64,000 bases of DNA, taken from contig JAIXSE010000003.1 in NCBI GenBank assembly GCA_027484825.1, positions 38,852-102,851 on the forward strand. The letters are read 5' to 3'. Source of the stretch: Rubrivivax sp. GTDB taxonomy: Bacteria; Pseudomonadota; Gammaproteobacteria; Burkholderiales; Burkholderiaceae_C. Both the position numbers and the translations under genes were made by a program. Position 1 is the stretch's first letter; each line of letters starts with the position of its first letter. The notes below the pieces were generated by a model. That model was not told where the DNA came from and did not search any database. It saw nothing but the letters and a program-made list of their open reading frames with translations. This document shows positions 24,802 through 33,536 of the stretch, one piece after another.

Positions 24802-25659
24802 TCAGAACGACGCCGCGATCCCGCCGCCCATGCGCTGCTGGCGCTGCCGCAGAAAGGCCTCCGCCATGCCGGATTCCGGCTGCAGCCGCTGTCCGATGTA
24901 GAGCTCCTGACGCCGCTCGGTGATCTGGGCGCGCAGGCGGTTGGCCATGATGGTCAGCGGTTGCAGCCCCTTGCGCTCGGCGCGCTCGATGGCCTGGCCC
25001 AGCGCATGCATCTGATGGTTGACCAGCAACGCGGTATGCGCCTGCACCACCCGCAGGCGGCCCTGGACGCTGCGCTCGGCATGACGCAACCAGGCCAGCA
25101 CCGCATCCGCATCCCCGCCCTTGACCTTGAAGAGGCTCTCTCCCGCGGCCAGCAGCAGCTGTTCCAGGCGAGACCGGTCGGACGCGGCATAGGCCTCGTT
25201 CACCTCCACCATCTTCTGCTCGCGGATGCGGCGTTCCTGGTCATCCGGCGCCAAGTCCGGATGCAGGCGCATGGCGGCGCGGCGGTAGAGGGTCTTGAGC
25301 GGCGGCGGGCCCACCTGCACCAGCCCGCCCTCGGGCTGCGGCGGCAGCGGGGCGCCCGGTGGCAGTTGCGGCAGCAGCGGTGTGCCGGTGGCGCGAGGAG
25401 GTTCCGGCGGACGGGTGTCCATGCCGTTGCGGCTCAGTGCGTCATGCAGGTAGCGCATGGCGCAGTAGAGCTGGGATTCCAGCGAGTCCAGCTCCATGTA
25501 GAGCGGACCCAGGGCGGCCACATACCGGTCGATGAAAGACTGCAGCCAGCGGCGGGTACTTGCGTAGGCCTGCTCCTCGTCCGCCAGTTGGCGCTGGAGC
25601 TCGGCCAGCGCCTCACGACGAGCGTCGAGTTCGCGAGGCGTGATGGCCTGGCTGGTCAT
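24802..25659 (-). CDS. J-domain-containing protein
   Basis: A 285-residue protein. Residues 10-75 look like a coiled coil (ELDARREALAELQRQLADEE), then comes a Pro-rich linker (residues 85-120). A J domain follows at about 118-165 with the invariant HPD at 133-135 (YRRAAMRLHPDLAPDD). The C-terminal 100 residues are helical and basic. J domains stimulate Hsp70 ATPases, but no DnaJ zinc-finger region is present, so this is a class III (DnaJ-like, specialised) co-chaperone candidate. The ATG at 25659 is preferred over a longer frame that begins further upstream. The client is unknown. Confidence 0.82.
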   Translation of the reverse strand: MTSQAITPRELDARREALAELQRQLADEEQAYASTRRWLQSFIDRYVAALGPLYMELDSLESQLYCAMRYLHDALSRNGMDTRPPEPPRATGTPLLPQLPPGAPLPPQPEGGLVQVGPPPLKTLYRRAAMRLHPDLAPDDQERRIREQKMVEVNEAYAASDRSRLEQLLLAAGESLFKVKGGDADAVLAWLRHAERSVQGRLRVVQAHTALLVNHQMHALGQAIERAERKGLQPLTIMANRLRAQITERRQELYIGQRLQPESGMAEAFLRQRQQRMGGGIAASF

Positions 25660-25808
25660 GGTGGCAAACGTCCCTGAAGATTCTTTGGTGGAGTGTGCCT
25701 GATTCTGCCGTGCGCAAGCCTCGGGACAAAGCCCGAACTGGCCGTCCGGGGGCGGTATTTCTTGGCATTGTGTCGCCGCCGGACGGGTCAAGGGGGGCGA
25801 AACGCCTC

Positions 25809-28049
25809 TCAGGGCTGCGACGCTGCAGGCGCGGCGTCGCTGGGGACGGTCATGGGGCCGCTGGCCTCGGTCATAGGGCCGCTGGCCCCGGCCTGGGGCA
25901 GGCTGGGCATGGAAGCCTCTGGCGCGGGGGCGCTGATCGGGGTGGGAGTGGCGGCGGGTCCGGATGGGGGGGCGGAAGCCGGTCCGGACGCGCCCACCGC
26001 CGGCAGCAGCGGCACGATCAGCAGGGCCACGATGTTGATGATCTTGATCAGCGGGTTGACGGCGGGGCCGGCGGTGTCCTTGTAGGGGTCGCCGACCGTG
26101 TCACCGGTCACCGCGGCCTTGTGGGCGTCGCTGCCCTTGCCGCCGAAGTGGCCGTCCTCGATGTATTTCTTGGCGTTGTCCCAGGCGCCGCCGCCGGTGC
26201 ACATGGAGATGGCCACGAACAGCCCGGTGACGATGGTGCCCATGAGCAGTCCGCCCAGTGCCGCCGGGCCGAGCAGCAGCCCCACCACGATGGGCACGAT
26301 GACCGGCAGCAGCGACGGCACGATCATTTCCTTGATGGCCGCTGCGGTGAGCATGTCCACGGCACGCCCATACTCGGGCTTGCCGGTGCCGTCCATGATG
26401 CCCTTGATGTCCCGGAACTGGCGGCGCACCTCTTCCACGACGGAGCCCGCGGCCCGGCCGACCGCTTCCATGGCCATGGCCGCGAAGAGGTAGGGAATGA
26501 GGCCGCCGATGAAGAGGCCCACGATGACCATGTGATTGCTGAGGTCGAAGCTGACGGACAGGCCGCGGCTCTCCAGGGCGTGGGTGTAGTCGGCAAACAG
26601 GACCAGCGCCGCCAGGCCGGCCGAGCCGATGGCATAGCCCTTGGTGACCGCCTTGGTGGTGTTGCCGACGGCGTCCAGCGGGTCAGTGACGTCACGCACG
26701 CTCTCCGGCAGATTGGCCATTTCGGCGATGCCGCCGGCGTTGTCGGTGATGGGACCATAGGCGTCCAGGGCGACGACGATGCCGGCCATGCTCAGCATGG
26801 CGGTGGCGGCAATGGCAATGCCGTAGAGCCCGGCAAGCTTGAAGGCGGCCAGGATGGCGGCGCAGACAAACAGCACCGGCCAGGCGGTGGAGCGCATGCT
26901 GACGCCCAGACCGGCAATGATGTTGGTGCCGTGGCCGGTGGTGGACGCCTGGGCGACGTGCTGGACCGGTTTGTAGTCGGTGCCGGTGTAGTACTCGGTG
27001 ATCCACACCATGGCGGCGGTCAGCACGAGGCCGACGAGGCAGGAGAAGAAGAGGGCGTTGGCGCCGATGATCTGGCCGCCCGGCAGGGTGATGTCCTGCG
27101 GGAAGAGGGCGCGGGTGATGAAGTAGAAGGCGACGGCGGAGAGGACGCCGGCGACGATGAGGCCCTTGTAGAGGGCCGGCATGACGTTTTTCATGCCCGG
27201 TGTGGCCTTGACGAAGCCGCAGCCGATGATGGAGGCGACGATGGAGACACCGCCGAGCACCAGGGGATAGACCAGGGCGGCTGTGGACATGCCGCCGAAG
27301 GTGAGGGCGCCCAGGGCGATGGTGGCGATGAGGGTGACGGCGTAGGTCTCGAAGAGGTCGGCGGCCATGCCGGCGCAGTCGCCGACGTTGTCACCGACGT
27401 TGTCCGCAATGACGGCCGGGTTGCGGGGGTCGTCTTCAGGGATGCCGGCTTCCACTTTGCCCACGAGGTCCGCGCCGACGTCGGCGCCCTTGGTGAAGAT
27501 GCCGCCGCCGAGGCGGGCAAAAATCGAAATGAGGGAGGAGCCGAAGGCCAGGCCGAGCAGCGGCTTGAGGGACTGGCTGTCGATCTGCTGGAGGTCGTGG
27601 CTGACCCACAGGAAGAAGAGGCCGACCCCCAGGAGGCCGAGCCCGACGACCAGCATGCCGGTGATGGCGCCCCCTTTGAAGGCGACATTGAGGGCCGGTG
27701 CCATGCCCTGGGTGGCCGCCTGCGCAGTGCGGACGTTGGCGCGAACGGAGACGTTCATGCCGATGAAGCCGCAGGCGCCGGAGAGGACGGCCCCCACGAC
27801 GAAGCCAACGGCGGTCATGAGGTCGAGCGCCGCGGCAATGAGGACAGCCAGGACAACGCCCGCAATGGCAATGGTCCGGTATTGCCGCGCGAGGTAGGCC
27901 GCAGCCCCCTGCTGGATGGCCTGCGCGATCTCCTGCATGCGGGCATTGCCCGCATCTTGGGAAAGAATCCAGCTCCGCTGGATAAAGCCGTAAAGCACCG
28001 CGGCCAAGCCGCAGGCCAGCGCAAAGTACAGCGCCATACTGATCGACAT
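25809..28049 (-). CDS. hppA: Membrane-bound proton-translocating pyrophosphatase, K+-independent type
   Basis: A 746-residue integral membrane protein with about 16 membrane segments. It hydrolyses PPi and pumps H+ outward. The PPi-binding motif is present as [13 protein letters not shown], and the second acidic motif as [23 protein letters not shown] sequence. Near residue 460, [17 protein letters not shown] has Lys and Thr where K+-dependent pumps have Ala and Gly, which marks the K+-independent H+-pumping class. AAGGAG lies six bases before ATG 28049. The last 60 residues after [19 protein letters not shown] sequence are a Pro/Ala/Ser/Gly-rich tail not typical of the family. It is divergent from ppa. 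Confidence 0.96.
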   Translation of the reverse strand: MSISMALYFALACGLAAVLYGFIQRSWILSQDAGNARMQEIAQAIQQGAAAYLARQYRTIAIAGVVLAVLIAAALDLMTAVGFVVGAVLSGACGFIGMNVSVRANVRTAQAATQGMAPALNVAFKGGAITGMLVVGLGLLGVGLFFLWVSHDLQQIDSQSLKPLLGLAFGSSLISIFARLGGGIFTKGADVGADLVGKVEAGIPEDDPRNPAVIADNVGDNVGDCAGMAADLFETYAVTLIATIALGALTFGGMSTAALVYPLVLGGVSIVASIIGCGFVKATPGMKNVMPALYKGLIVAGVLSAVAFYFITRALFPQDITLPGGQIIGANALFFSCLVGLVLTAAMVWITEYYTGTDYKPVQHVAQASTTGHGTNIIAGLGVSMRSTAWPVLFVCAAILAAFKLAGLYGIAIAATAMLSMAGIVVALDAYGPITDNAGGIAEMANLPESVRDVTDPLDAVGNTTKAVTKGYAIGSAGLAALVLFADYTHALESRGLSVSFDLSNHMVIVGLFIGGLIPYLFAAMAMEAVGRAAGSVVEEVRRQFRDIKGIMDGTGKPEYGRAVDMLTAAAIKEMIVPSLLPVIVPIVVGLLLGPAALGGLLMGTIVTGLFVAISMCTGGGAWDNAKKYIEDGHFGGKGSDAHKAAVTGDTVGDPYKDTAGPAVNPLIKIINIVALLIVPLLPAVGASGPASAPPSGPAATPTPISAPAPEASMPSLPQAGASGPMTEASGPMTVPSDAAPAASQP

Positions 28050-28252
28050 GTGTTGTCTCCTTGTTGTGAGACGCCCTGATGCCCACAGCGCCGGTCCTGC
28101 GCGCAAGCACACATACAGGCCGTGAATCGATGCTAATTCCGGTGGGGAGGTTAGGGGTAGGCGTTTACCCAGTAGCGGGGACAGGGGGTGTCAGGGCTTG
28201 CAGGGGGCCTGTCGACTGCCTCGGGGGAGCGCCAACGGCTCGGCTCCGGCCC

Positions 28253-28330
28253 GCGCTGACCCCTTTTTCCTTCATGTCCCCCGCCCGCTCCGCGGGCTCC
28301 TCCTGAACTTCCGGAAAAAGGGGCCAGCGC
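28253..28330. repeat. 18-bp inverted repeat element
   Basis: Arms GCGCTGACCCCTTTTTCC (28253-28270) and GGAAAAAGGGGCCAGCGC (28313-28330) match at 17 of 18 positions and enclose 42 bases that hold a smaller hairpin (CCCGC/GCGGG). It lies in the 450-bp gap between hppA and ppa, along with the 39-bp repeats. It resembles REP- or MITE-like mobile hairpins more than a terminator, because the T-runs are inside the arms. Confidence 0.85.
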
Positions 28331-28341
28331 AGGCCTGCGCC

Positions 28342-28455
28342 AAGCCGTTGCATGGACACCGTGGTGGGCGGAGGGGTGTCAAGCCGTTGCATGGACACCG
28401 TGGTGGGCGGAGAGTTGCCAAGCCGTTGCATGGACACCGGGGCGGGCGGGGGCTA
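28342..28455. repeat. 39-bp tandem repeat, three copies, upstream of ppa
   Basis: Copies start at 28342, 28381 and 28420, each beginning AAGCCGTTGCATGGACACCG and running to a G-rich end; the third is incomplete. Copies one and two are nearly identical over 33 bases. The array stops just before a TAGAAT (28459-28464) that may be the -10 box of ppa. The reverse strand reads as 13-residue peptide repeats, but I do not call a gene there. Confidence 0.92.
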
Positions 28456-28499
28456 CTTTAGAATGCGCGCTGTTGCGTTTCTCAGCTGCGGTAAACATC

Positions 28500-29039
28500 A
28501 TGAGCCTGCATAAAGTCACTCCCGGTCCCAAAGCCCCCGAACAGTTCAACGTCGTCATCGAAATCCCGATGAACGCCGATCCGATCAAGTACGAGGTCGA
28601 TAAGGAAAGCGGCGCCCTGTTCGTCGACCGCTTCATGACGACCGCCATGCACTATCCGTGCAACTACGGCTATGTGCCCCAGACCCTCGCCGATGACGGC
28701 GATCCGGTCGACGTGCTGGTCATCACCCCGTTCCCGCTCACGCCCGGCGTCGTCGTGACCTGCCGCGCCATCGGCATGCTCGATATGGACGACGAAGCCG
28801 GCGGCGACGCCAAACTGCTCGCCGTGCCCACCACCAAGATCCTCCCGATCTACGAGCACTGGACCAAGCCCGAAGACATCAACCAGATGCGCCTCAAAGC
28901 CATCCAGCATTTCTTCGAACACTACAAGGACCTCGAAGCCGGCAAGTGGGTCAAGGTCAAGGGCTGGAAAGGCCCCGAAGAAGCCAAGGCCGAAATCACC
29001 AACGGCATCGCCAACTACGCCAAAGCCCAACAAGGCTGA
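28500..29039 (+). CDS. ppa: Soluble inorganic pyrophosphatase, family I
   Basis: A 179-residue cytoplasmic enzyme that hydrolyses PPi to two Pi. The family I signature is intact: [20 protein letters not shown], then [11 protein letters not shown] with the metal-binding Asp cluster, and a C-terminal [12 protein letters not shown] lysine. ATG 28500 gives the standard N-terminus [15 protein letters not shown]. It is divergent from hppA, so both PPi-consuming enzymes share one upstream region. Confidence 0.97.
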   Translation: MSLHKVTPGPKAPEQFNVVIEIPMNADPIKYEVDKESGALFVDRFMTTAMHYPCNYGYVPQTLADDGDPVDVLVITPFPLTPGVVVTCRAIGMLDMDDEAGGDAKLLAVPTTKILPIYEHWTKPEDINQMRLKAIQHFFEHYKDLEAGKWVKVKGWKGPEEAKAEITNGIANYAKAQQG

Positions 29040-29078
29040 GCACCTCCCCCTCCCCCGATCAGACTCGTCTGATCCCCG

Positions 29079-29107
29079 CAAAGGCGCCTTCGGGCGCCTT
29101 TGTGCTT
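29079..29107 (+). terminator. Rho-independent terminator of ppa
   Basis: CAAAGGCGCC (29079-29088) and GGCGCCTTTG (29093-29102) form a 10-bp stem with a TTCG tetraloop, followed by TGCTTTT. The next 200 bp up to 29303 hold no recognisable gene, only the leader of the metallophosphoesterase gene. Confidence 0.9.
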
Positions 29108-29303
29108 TTGGGTCGGAGGATGGTGGGCGCCGTTCGGGAACTGGATCACGGAGTGAGCCACCAGTCGCGCACAATGACTCAACCCCGGCAGGTTTAACGG
29201 TCGTCAGGGGAACCGCCCCAGAAGAGCCGGGACTACCGGTCAATGCAACGGCGAGTCAGAACAGTCAGTCGGGAACAGTCAAAAACATCAGGGAAGAGAC
29301 ATC

Positions 29304-32216
29304 ATGGCTCAGGATCAAGGCGTGACGGAGCGGCGGGACGGTCAACCACCCGTCCAGGCCCCGGCGCAGCCCTCGGAGACCTCCGCCGGCGGCAGCGACG
29401 GCCTGCGGTGGATGGCTGGGCTCGGCGCAGCGGCCGCGGCCGGCGCTGCCTCGCAGGGGGCCGGGCCCGCTCATGCAGGGGCGCCGGGCACTGGCTCGTC
29501 CGAGGCCGGGGCCGCGGCGACGCGTGCGTCTTCGGCGGCGCGTCCGTTTCGTATCTTCCATGTGTCCGATGTTCACTTCGGCAACCACTTCGATGAGTCG
29601 GTGTGGAACTATGTCGGCGAGCTGGCCCGTCGGGAGCGGCCCGACCTGGTGGTGTGCACCGGGGACCTGGTGGATCACGGGGGGCTGTTCATGCTGGCGG
29701 CGGCGCGTCGGGAGTTCCAGGGCTTCATCGACCATCTGACCGCCCTCAATGCCAAGGAGGGCTCGAGCCGACAGGTGCAACTGCGCTGCGTGCCTGGCAA
29801 TCACGACTGCGGTCCCTGGGGCAATCTGAAGTTCCGGCCGTTCTCCACCAACTTCGGTGCGGTGTTCGGGCCCGGAGCCTTCGAGCTGCCAGCCGGCATG
29901 CCGTCGTATCTGGCCTATCGGCGCAGTTCGCTGCCGGTGCGCTGCCTGATGCGCCTGCGCATGACACCCGCCCTGTACGCACGCAAGTGGTGGACCTCGG
30001 CCAAGCGCTTCTTCGCGCATCAGGAGAGCGGCTACCGCATCGAGTTGCTGCGCAGTGACGACCCGCAGGAAGTGGTGCTGGTGTATCTGGACAGCAATGA
30101 CTCAATGCGGCTGGCCACCGGTAATGTGAATGCGCGGGAGGTGACCAAGCTCAAGGCGCTGATGCTGAACCTGCGGGAAGCCCAGGGCGCCCGGCCCTTC
30201 GTGCCGCGCATTGCGCTGCTGCATCACCATCCACTGCCGATCCCCGAAGCCTCCATCGCCGAAGGACTGACGTCGTTTGAGCCCTTCCTGGTGCTGCGCA
30301 ACGCAGGCCTGGTGCTGAAGGAACTCAACAAGTGCGACGTGGACCTGATCCTGCACGGCCACAAGCACTACGCCGCCTTTGGTCGCCTGGGCTACTCCAT
30401 CGACCATCACACCGAAGGCGAGATCGCCGTGCTGGCCGCCGGCAGCGGGGGCGTGACCCATTCGGAGTCGGGCCGCAATTCGGTGAACCTGATCGACATC
30501 CTGGAAACCGGCCGCATGTCCTTCCGCTCCATCCATTTCGGGGCGGGCGGCGGGGCGCCGGTCCATGAGATCGCCCGCGGCAAGAAGGAGATCCACGGCA
30601 TCGAGATGCACAAGGCACGGGTCCACCGGCGTGCCGCCGAGCGGCAGGGCCAGTGGATCGATACGGTGCGGCATGCCGTCGGCGTGGATGCCACCGGCGT
30701 GGCCGTGGTGCAGCAGGACGTCAGTCAGCACTGGTTCGAGCGCCCGCTGCCCACCCAGGTGGTGCCGGTGGTGTGCTCGGTGTCGCTGGGCCGCATCTCC
30801 CACAACACCATCGAGCTGAGCGAGCTGTCCAAGAGCGCCGGCTATCAGTGGGTGAATCGGCCGCAAGGGCCGGTGCAGCAGGTGCGCGCCGGCATCCATG
30901 TCGGGCGGCGGCTGACCGGCCCCGCGCTGGACTACGGCTATCGCTACAAGTGCTTCAACACCTACGCCATCACCCGCTGGGAGACCATCGCCGCCTGTGA
31001 GCGCGAAGCCCTGCAGCGGGCCCGGGTGCCGGCCGGGCAGGCCCGTCGACCCCGCGTGCGGCTGGCTGAGCTGGAAGTGACGTCCTATGTGGTGCGCGCG
31101 CCGCTGCGTCAACTGGTGTTCCGGGTGCAACTGCCCGGTGGGCAATATCCGCTCAAGCCCTTCGTGCAGGTGATGCGCTGGAGCACCTATCCCGCCACCC
31201 CGCTGGACGAGCATCTGCAGTTCCATGAACACGGCAGCGACGGCGAGTGGGTCAACGATGCCGAACTGACCGCCCATGAGGCCGGCCGTCTGGCGCAGAT
31301 CGGGGAGGACGTCTGGGAGCTGCGGGTCAGTTATCCGATGGTGGGCCACCGCTATGACGTGCGCTGGCGGGTCGAGCCCTTCCGGCCCGCCGTGCCGCTG
31401 CAGGACACCACCCGCATCCGCGGCCGGACCCTGGCCATGCGCGGTACGCTGCTCAGCCGCGAGACGATGGCCGCTTTTGAGGGTCCGCTGCGCGCCTGGG
31501 AAAGCGAGTTCCGGGATGTGCTGAACAGCATCAGCTCGGCCGGTCGCGAACTGGACGATGTCGAGATCGCCATGTTCACCTACGACGAGTCCCGCCACGA
31601 TCTCGTCCAAACCCTGGTGATGGCGCCCGGCAAGGACGACGTGGTGCCGCCGCATCCGCTGATCGTGCCCCTGGGCGAGGGCGTGATCGGCGCCGCCTTC
31701 AAGCGCTCGCTGCCGGTGATGTATGTCGATCCGCAGCTCAGCGGCAGTCCGCATGAGGCCGCTTATCTGTACTCCGAAGAAGACCCCGGGCCCTTCGGCG
31801 CCGCGCTGCCAGCCACGCGCTGGAAATATGTCCTGGCCTTCCCGCTGTCGTCCTATTCCGCCGGGGTGACGCCTGACTGGGGGCCGCACACCACCGTCGG
31901 CGTGCTGACCCTGTCCTCCGAACGGCTGGACAGCGGGCTGGTGGAACTGGTGGGACCGATGTCGTGGTTGGCCGATGGCTCCCTGGCAGAAGGCTTCCTG
32001 ACGGATGAAGCCGCCCAGGAGGACGGCCCGGCGTCCGATGCCGCAGCCGACGGGCAGGGCGCCGATGACGCGGACGGCCATGGGTCGCCCGCGCCGCGTC
32101 GCCGGGACCTGGGCAAGGTGCTGTGGGTCTGCGCCCACCTGCTGGTGGACTATCTGCCCGAAAGTCCGGAATCCTCAACGTCCACCACCGCCCGCGATTG
32201 GCCGAATGCGCCCTGA
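29304..32216 (+). CDS. Large metallophosphoesterase with GAF-like C-terminal domain
   Basis: A 970-residue protein. Residues 1-80 are low complexity (Ala/Gly/Gln/Pro-rich). Residues 82-400 are a calcineurin-like phosphoesterase with a complete metal site: D89-x-H91, G120-D121-x-x-D124, G165-N-H-D168, H307/H309 and H351-G-H353-K-H355. Residues about 410-710 I do not recognise; they look beta-rich (VVCSVSLGRISHNTIELSELS, YPMVGHRYDVRWRVEPF). Residues about 720-890 resemble a GAF sensor (IVPLGEGVIGAAFKRSLPVM, then GVLTLSSERLDSGLVEL). The last 70 residues are acidic and disordered before a short hydrophobic end. No signal peptide is clear. It is probably a cytoplasmic phosphodiesterase, phosphatase or nuclease gated by a ligand or partner; the substrate is unknown. 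Confidence 0.8.
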   Translation: MAQDQGVTERRDGQPPVQAPAQPSETSAGGSDGLRWMAGLGAAAAAGAASQGAGPAHAGAPGTGSSEAGAAATRASSAARPFRIFHVSDVHFGNHFDESVWNYVGELARRERPDLVVCTGDLVDHGGLFMLAAARREFQGFIDHLTALNAKEGSSRQVQLRCVPGNHDCGPWGNLKFRPFSTNFGAVFGPGAFELPAGMPSYLAYRRSSLPVRCLMRLRMTPALYARKWWTSAKRFFAHQESGYRIELLRSDDPQEVVLVYLDSNDSMRLATGNVNAREVTKLKALMLNLREAQGARPFVPRIALLHHHPLPIPEASIAEGLTSFEPFLVLRNAGLVLKELNKCDVDLILHGHKHYAAFGRLGYSIDHHTEGEIAVLAAGSGGVTHSESGRNSVNLIDILETGRMSFRSIHFGAGGGAPVHEIARGKKEIHGIEMHKARVHRRAAERQGQWIDTVRHAVGVDATGVAVVQQDVSQHWFERPLPTQVVPVVCSVSLGRISHNTIELSELSKSAGYQWVNRPQGPVQQVRAGIHVGRRLTGPALDYGYRYKCFNTYAITRWETIAACEREALQRARVPAGQARRPRVRLAELEVTSYVVRAPLRQLVFRVQLPGGQYPLKPFVQVMRWSTYPATPLDEHLQFHEHGSDGEWVNDAELTAHEAGRLAQIGEDVWELRVSYPMVGHRYDVRWRVEPFRPAVPLQDTTRIRGRTLAMRGTLLSRETMAAFEGPLRAWESEFRDVLNSISSAGRELDDVEIAMFTYDESRHDLVQTLVMAPGKDDVVPPHPLIVPLGEGVIGAAFKRSLPVMYVDPQLSGSPHEAAYLYSEEDPGPFGAALPATRWKYVLAFPLSSYSAGVTPDWGPHTTVGVLTLSSERLDSGLVELVGPMSWLADGSLAEGFLTDEAAQEDGPASDAAADGQGADDADGHGSPAPRRRDLGKVLWVCAHLLVDYLPESPESSTSTTARDWPNAP

Positions 32217-32248
32217 CTGCTAAACTTTGAACACTTTCGGAGCGCTTT

Positions 32249-32527
32249 ATGGCATTTGTTCGTACCACGGGCGGGTTGCTTCAGTTGCAGTCGCACAAGC
32301 TGACGAATGCAGATCTTCGCCAGGCGGCGGACTTCGCACGAGAGGTGCTGAAGAAACCCGAGCTGAGCGACCGCATTCTGGCGGCTCAGCGCAAGCAGGG
32401 CCCGGCCCAGTCCCAGTCCCAGCCCGCTGCGGGCAATGTCCGCCCCCTCGCCCGCCACCCCGATCGTCAAGCCCCTGTGCTGGACGATCTCGACGCGTTC
32501 TCGCCCGAACTGTTCCGGGCGGCCTGA
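32249..32527 (+). CDS. Small uncharacterised protein downstream of the metallophosphoesterase
   Basis: A 92-residue protein, 32 bp after the metallophosphoesterase stop, with GGAG six bases before its ATG. The N-terminal half looks like a compact folded helix-rich segment (LTNADLRQAADFAREVLKKP). The C-terminal half is Gln/Pro/Arg-rich and probably disordered, ending DDLDAFSPELFRAA. I recognise no family. The close spacing suggests cotranscription and possibly a partner or regulator of the larger protein. A hairpin 43 bp downstream could end the transcript. Confidence 0.6.
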   Translation: MAFVRTTGGLLQLQSHKLTNADLRQAADFAREVLKKPELSDRILAAQRKQGPAQSQSQPAAGNVRPLARHPDRQAPVLDDLDAFSPELFRAA

Positions 32528-32569
32528 GGGCTCGCGGTTTGAGGCCTTGCGGCTTCGAGAAAGTTCTAG

Positions 32570-32587
32570 GCTTCCTCCCCAGGAAGC
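32570..32587 (+). terminator. Short hairpin after the small protein gene
   Basis: GCTTCCT (32570-32576), loop CCCC, AGGAAGC (32581-32587); a perfect 7-bp stem but without a T-tract. The right arm contains AGGA, which could serve as ribosome binding site for the short frame at 32593. Confidence 0.4.
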
Positions 32588-32592
32588 TTGAG

Positions 32593-32685
32593 ATGGACGT
32601 CCCGCCCCCCATCGAGGCGGTGGTCAGGCAGTCCATCGAGAAACTCGGCGCTCGGCCGCAGGCTTGGGACGCCGGTCCCGGCTGA
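32593..32685 (+). CDS. Possible 30-residue micro-ORF
   Basis: A 30-codon frame that begins MDVPPPIEAVVRQSIEKLG and ends with a TGA 13 bases before the stop of the convergent gene. AGGAAG lies about eight bases before the ATG, inside a hairpin arm. The amphipathic middle looks protein-like, but the frame is short and GC-rich sequence often stays open by chance. Confidence 0.25.
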   Translation: MDVPPPIEAVVRQSIEKLGARPQAWDAGPG

Positions 32686-32698
32686 TCGTCCGAGCGCT

Positions 32699-33499
32699 TC
32701 AGAGTACGTGGCCGAACAGCGCCTGCAGGCAGTCGCCGTTCAGGCCGTCAGAGCCCCTCCACCAACACGCAGGGTAGGCCATGTCGACGACGTGCCGGTT
32801 CGGCAATGTCCGCTGGTGATAGGGCACGAAGCGCTCGGCGAAGCCTGGATGTTCCCGGGTGCCCAGGACGCCGCAGAGCCCCAGAATGGCAACGATCTGG
32901 TCCCGCTCCGGTTTGTTGGCCTTCAGCGCCGCAGGGAAGTGCTTGTGAAGCGCCCCGCTGGTGACCGATGACGGTACGGCGCCGATGGCCGCAACCAAGT
33001 CGCGAAAAATGCCAATGTCCTCAGCGGTGGGCGACGGGGGAGACGCCTCCAGGAACAGTTCCAGGTCCAACGCGGCATAGACAGGGTCTGAGTGACGAAC
33101 GCCGCCCCACTTGAACCTCTCGAAGTTCAAGACGCTGAGGTCCTGCTCATCCTGGTCGGAATACAGGCCGCAGATGCGGCACTGTTTGTCGCCGGGTGTC
33201 GCCCTGTGTTCTGTCAGCCAGCGGGCGACCGAGTAGCTCCCCAGCGCGGAGCGCCATTCCAGTCTCCGTGTCGAGAGACTTGCCAAGAAGCCGTCGGCCA
33301 CTTGACGCAGGCTCAGACGTTCGACCCCAGAGCGTAGCCGCGCGACGGCCTCGTCGTGTGTCGGCGTGACGGGGTCGAACATGACCCGGTGGGCCTTGGC
33401 GTACTCAAAGTCCTCCGCGCTTACCCGCGGCCCCCCTTGGTTCCAGCCAGCAGATGACCAGTACGTGTTGAACAGGATTTTGAGCGCTCGCTTGTCCAT
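32699..33499 (-). CDS. Unrecognised 266-residue protein with a CxxC motif
   Basis: Starts at ATG 33499 (MDKRALKILFNTYWSSAGW); the frame is open further upstream into the acyltransferase gene, which I exclude. Notable features are a C-R-I-C pair near the middle (KQCRICGLYSDQDEQDL), several aromatic-rich segments, and a C-terminal CWWRGSDGLNGDC. No signal peptide or membrane segment is visible. Codon use includes more non-GC-ending codons than its neighbours, which could mean transfer. I cannot assign a family. It faces the metallophosphoesterase cluster and sits 37 bp after the acyltransferase gene on the same strand, so it may share that transcript. Confidence 0.65.
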   Translation of the reverse strand: MDKRALKILFNTYWSSAGWNQGGPRVSAEDFEYAKAHRVMFDPVTPTHDEAVARLRSGVERLSLRQVADGFLASLSTRRLEWRSALGSYSVARWLTEHRATPGDKQCRICGLYSDQDEQDLSVLNFERFKWGGVRHSDPVYAALDLELFLEASPPSPTAEDIGIFRDLVAAIGAVPSSVTSGALHKHFPAALKANKPERDQIVAILGLCGVLGTREHPGFAERFVPYHQRTLPNRHVVDMAYPACWWRGSDGLNGDCLQALFGHVL

Positions 33500-33536
33500 C
33501 GGCTTGCTTGGTGGGTTCAGGGTGTCGCGAGAGGGC

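Noticed and set aside
25695..28079. A 794-codon open plus-strand frame opposite hppA
   Set aside because: It is Gly/Asp/His-rich with no family motif; hppA on the other strand has complete motifs and a good ribosome binding site.
28165..28437. A 90-codon minus-strand frame with SMQRL-type peptide repeats
   Set aside because: It comes from the 39-bp repeats and the inverted repeat element, lacks a ribosome binding site and resembles no protein.
28342..28455. CRISPR-like array
   Set aside because: Three 39-bp units are directly tandem with no unique spacers and no cas genes.
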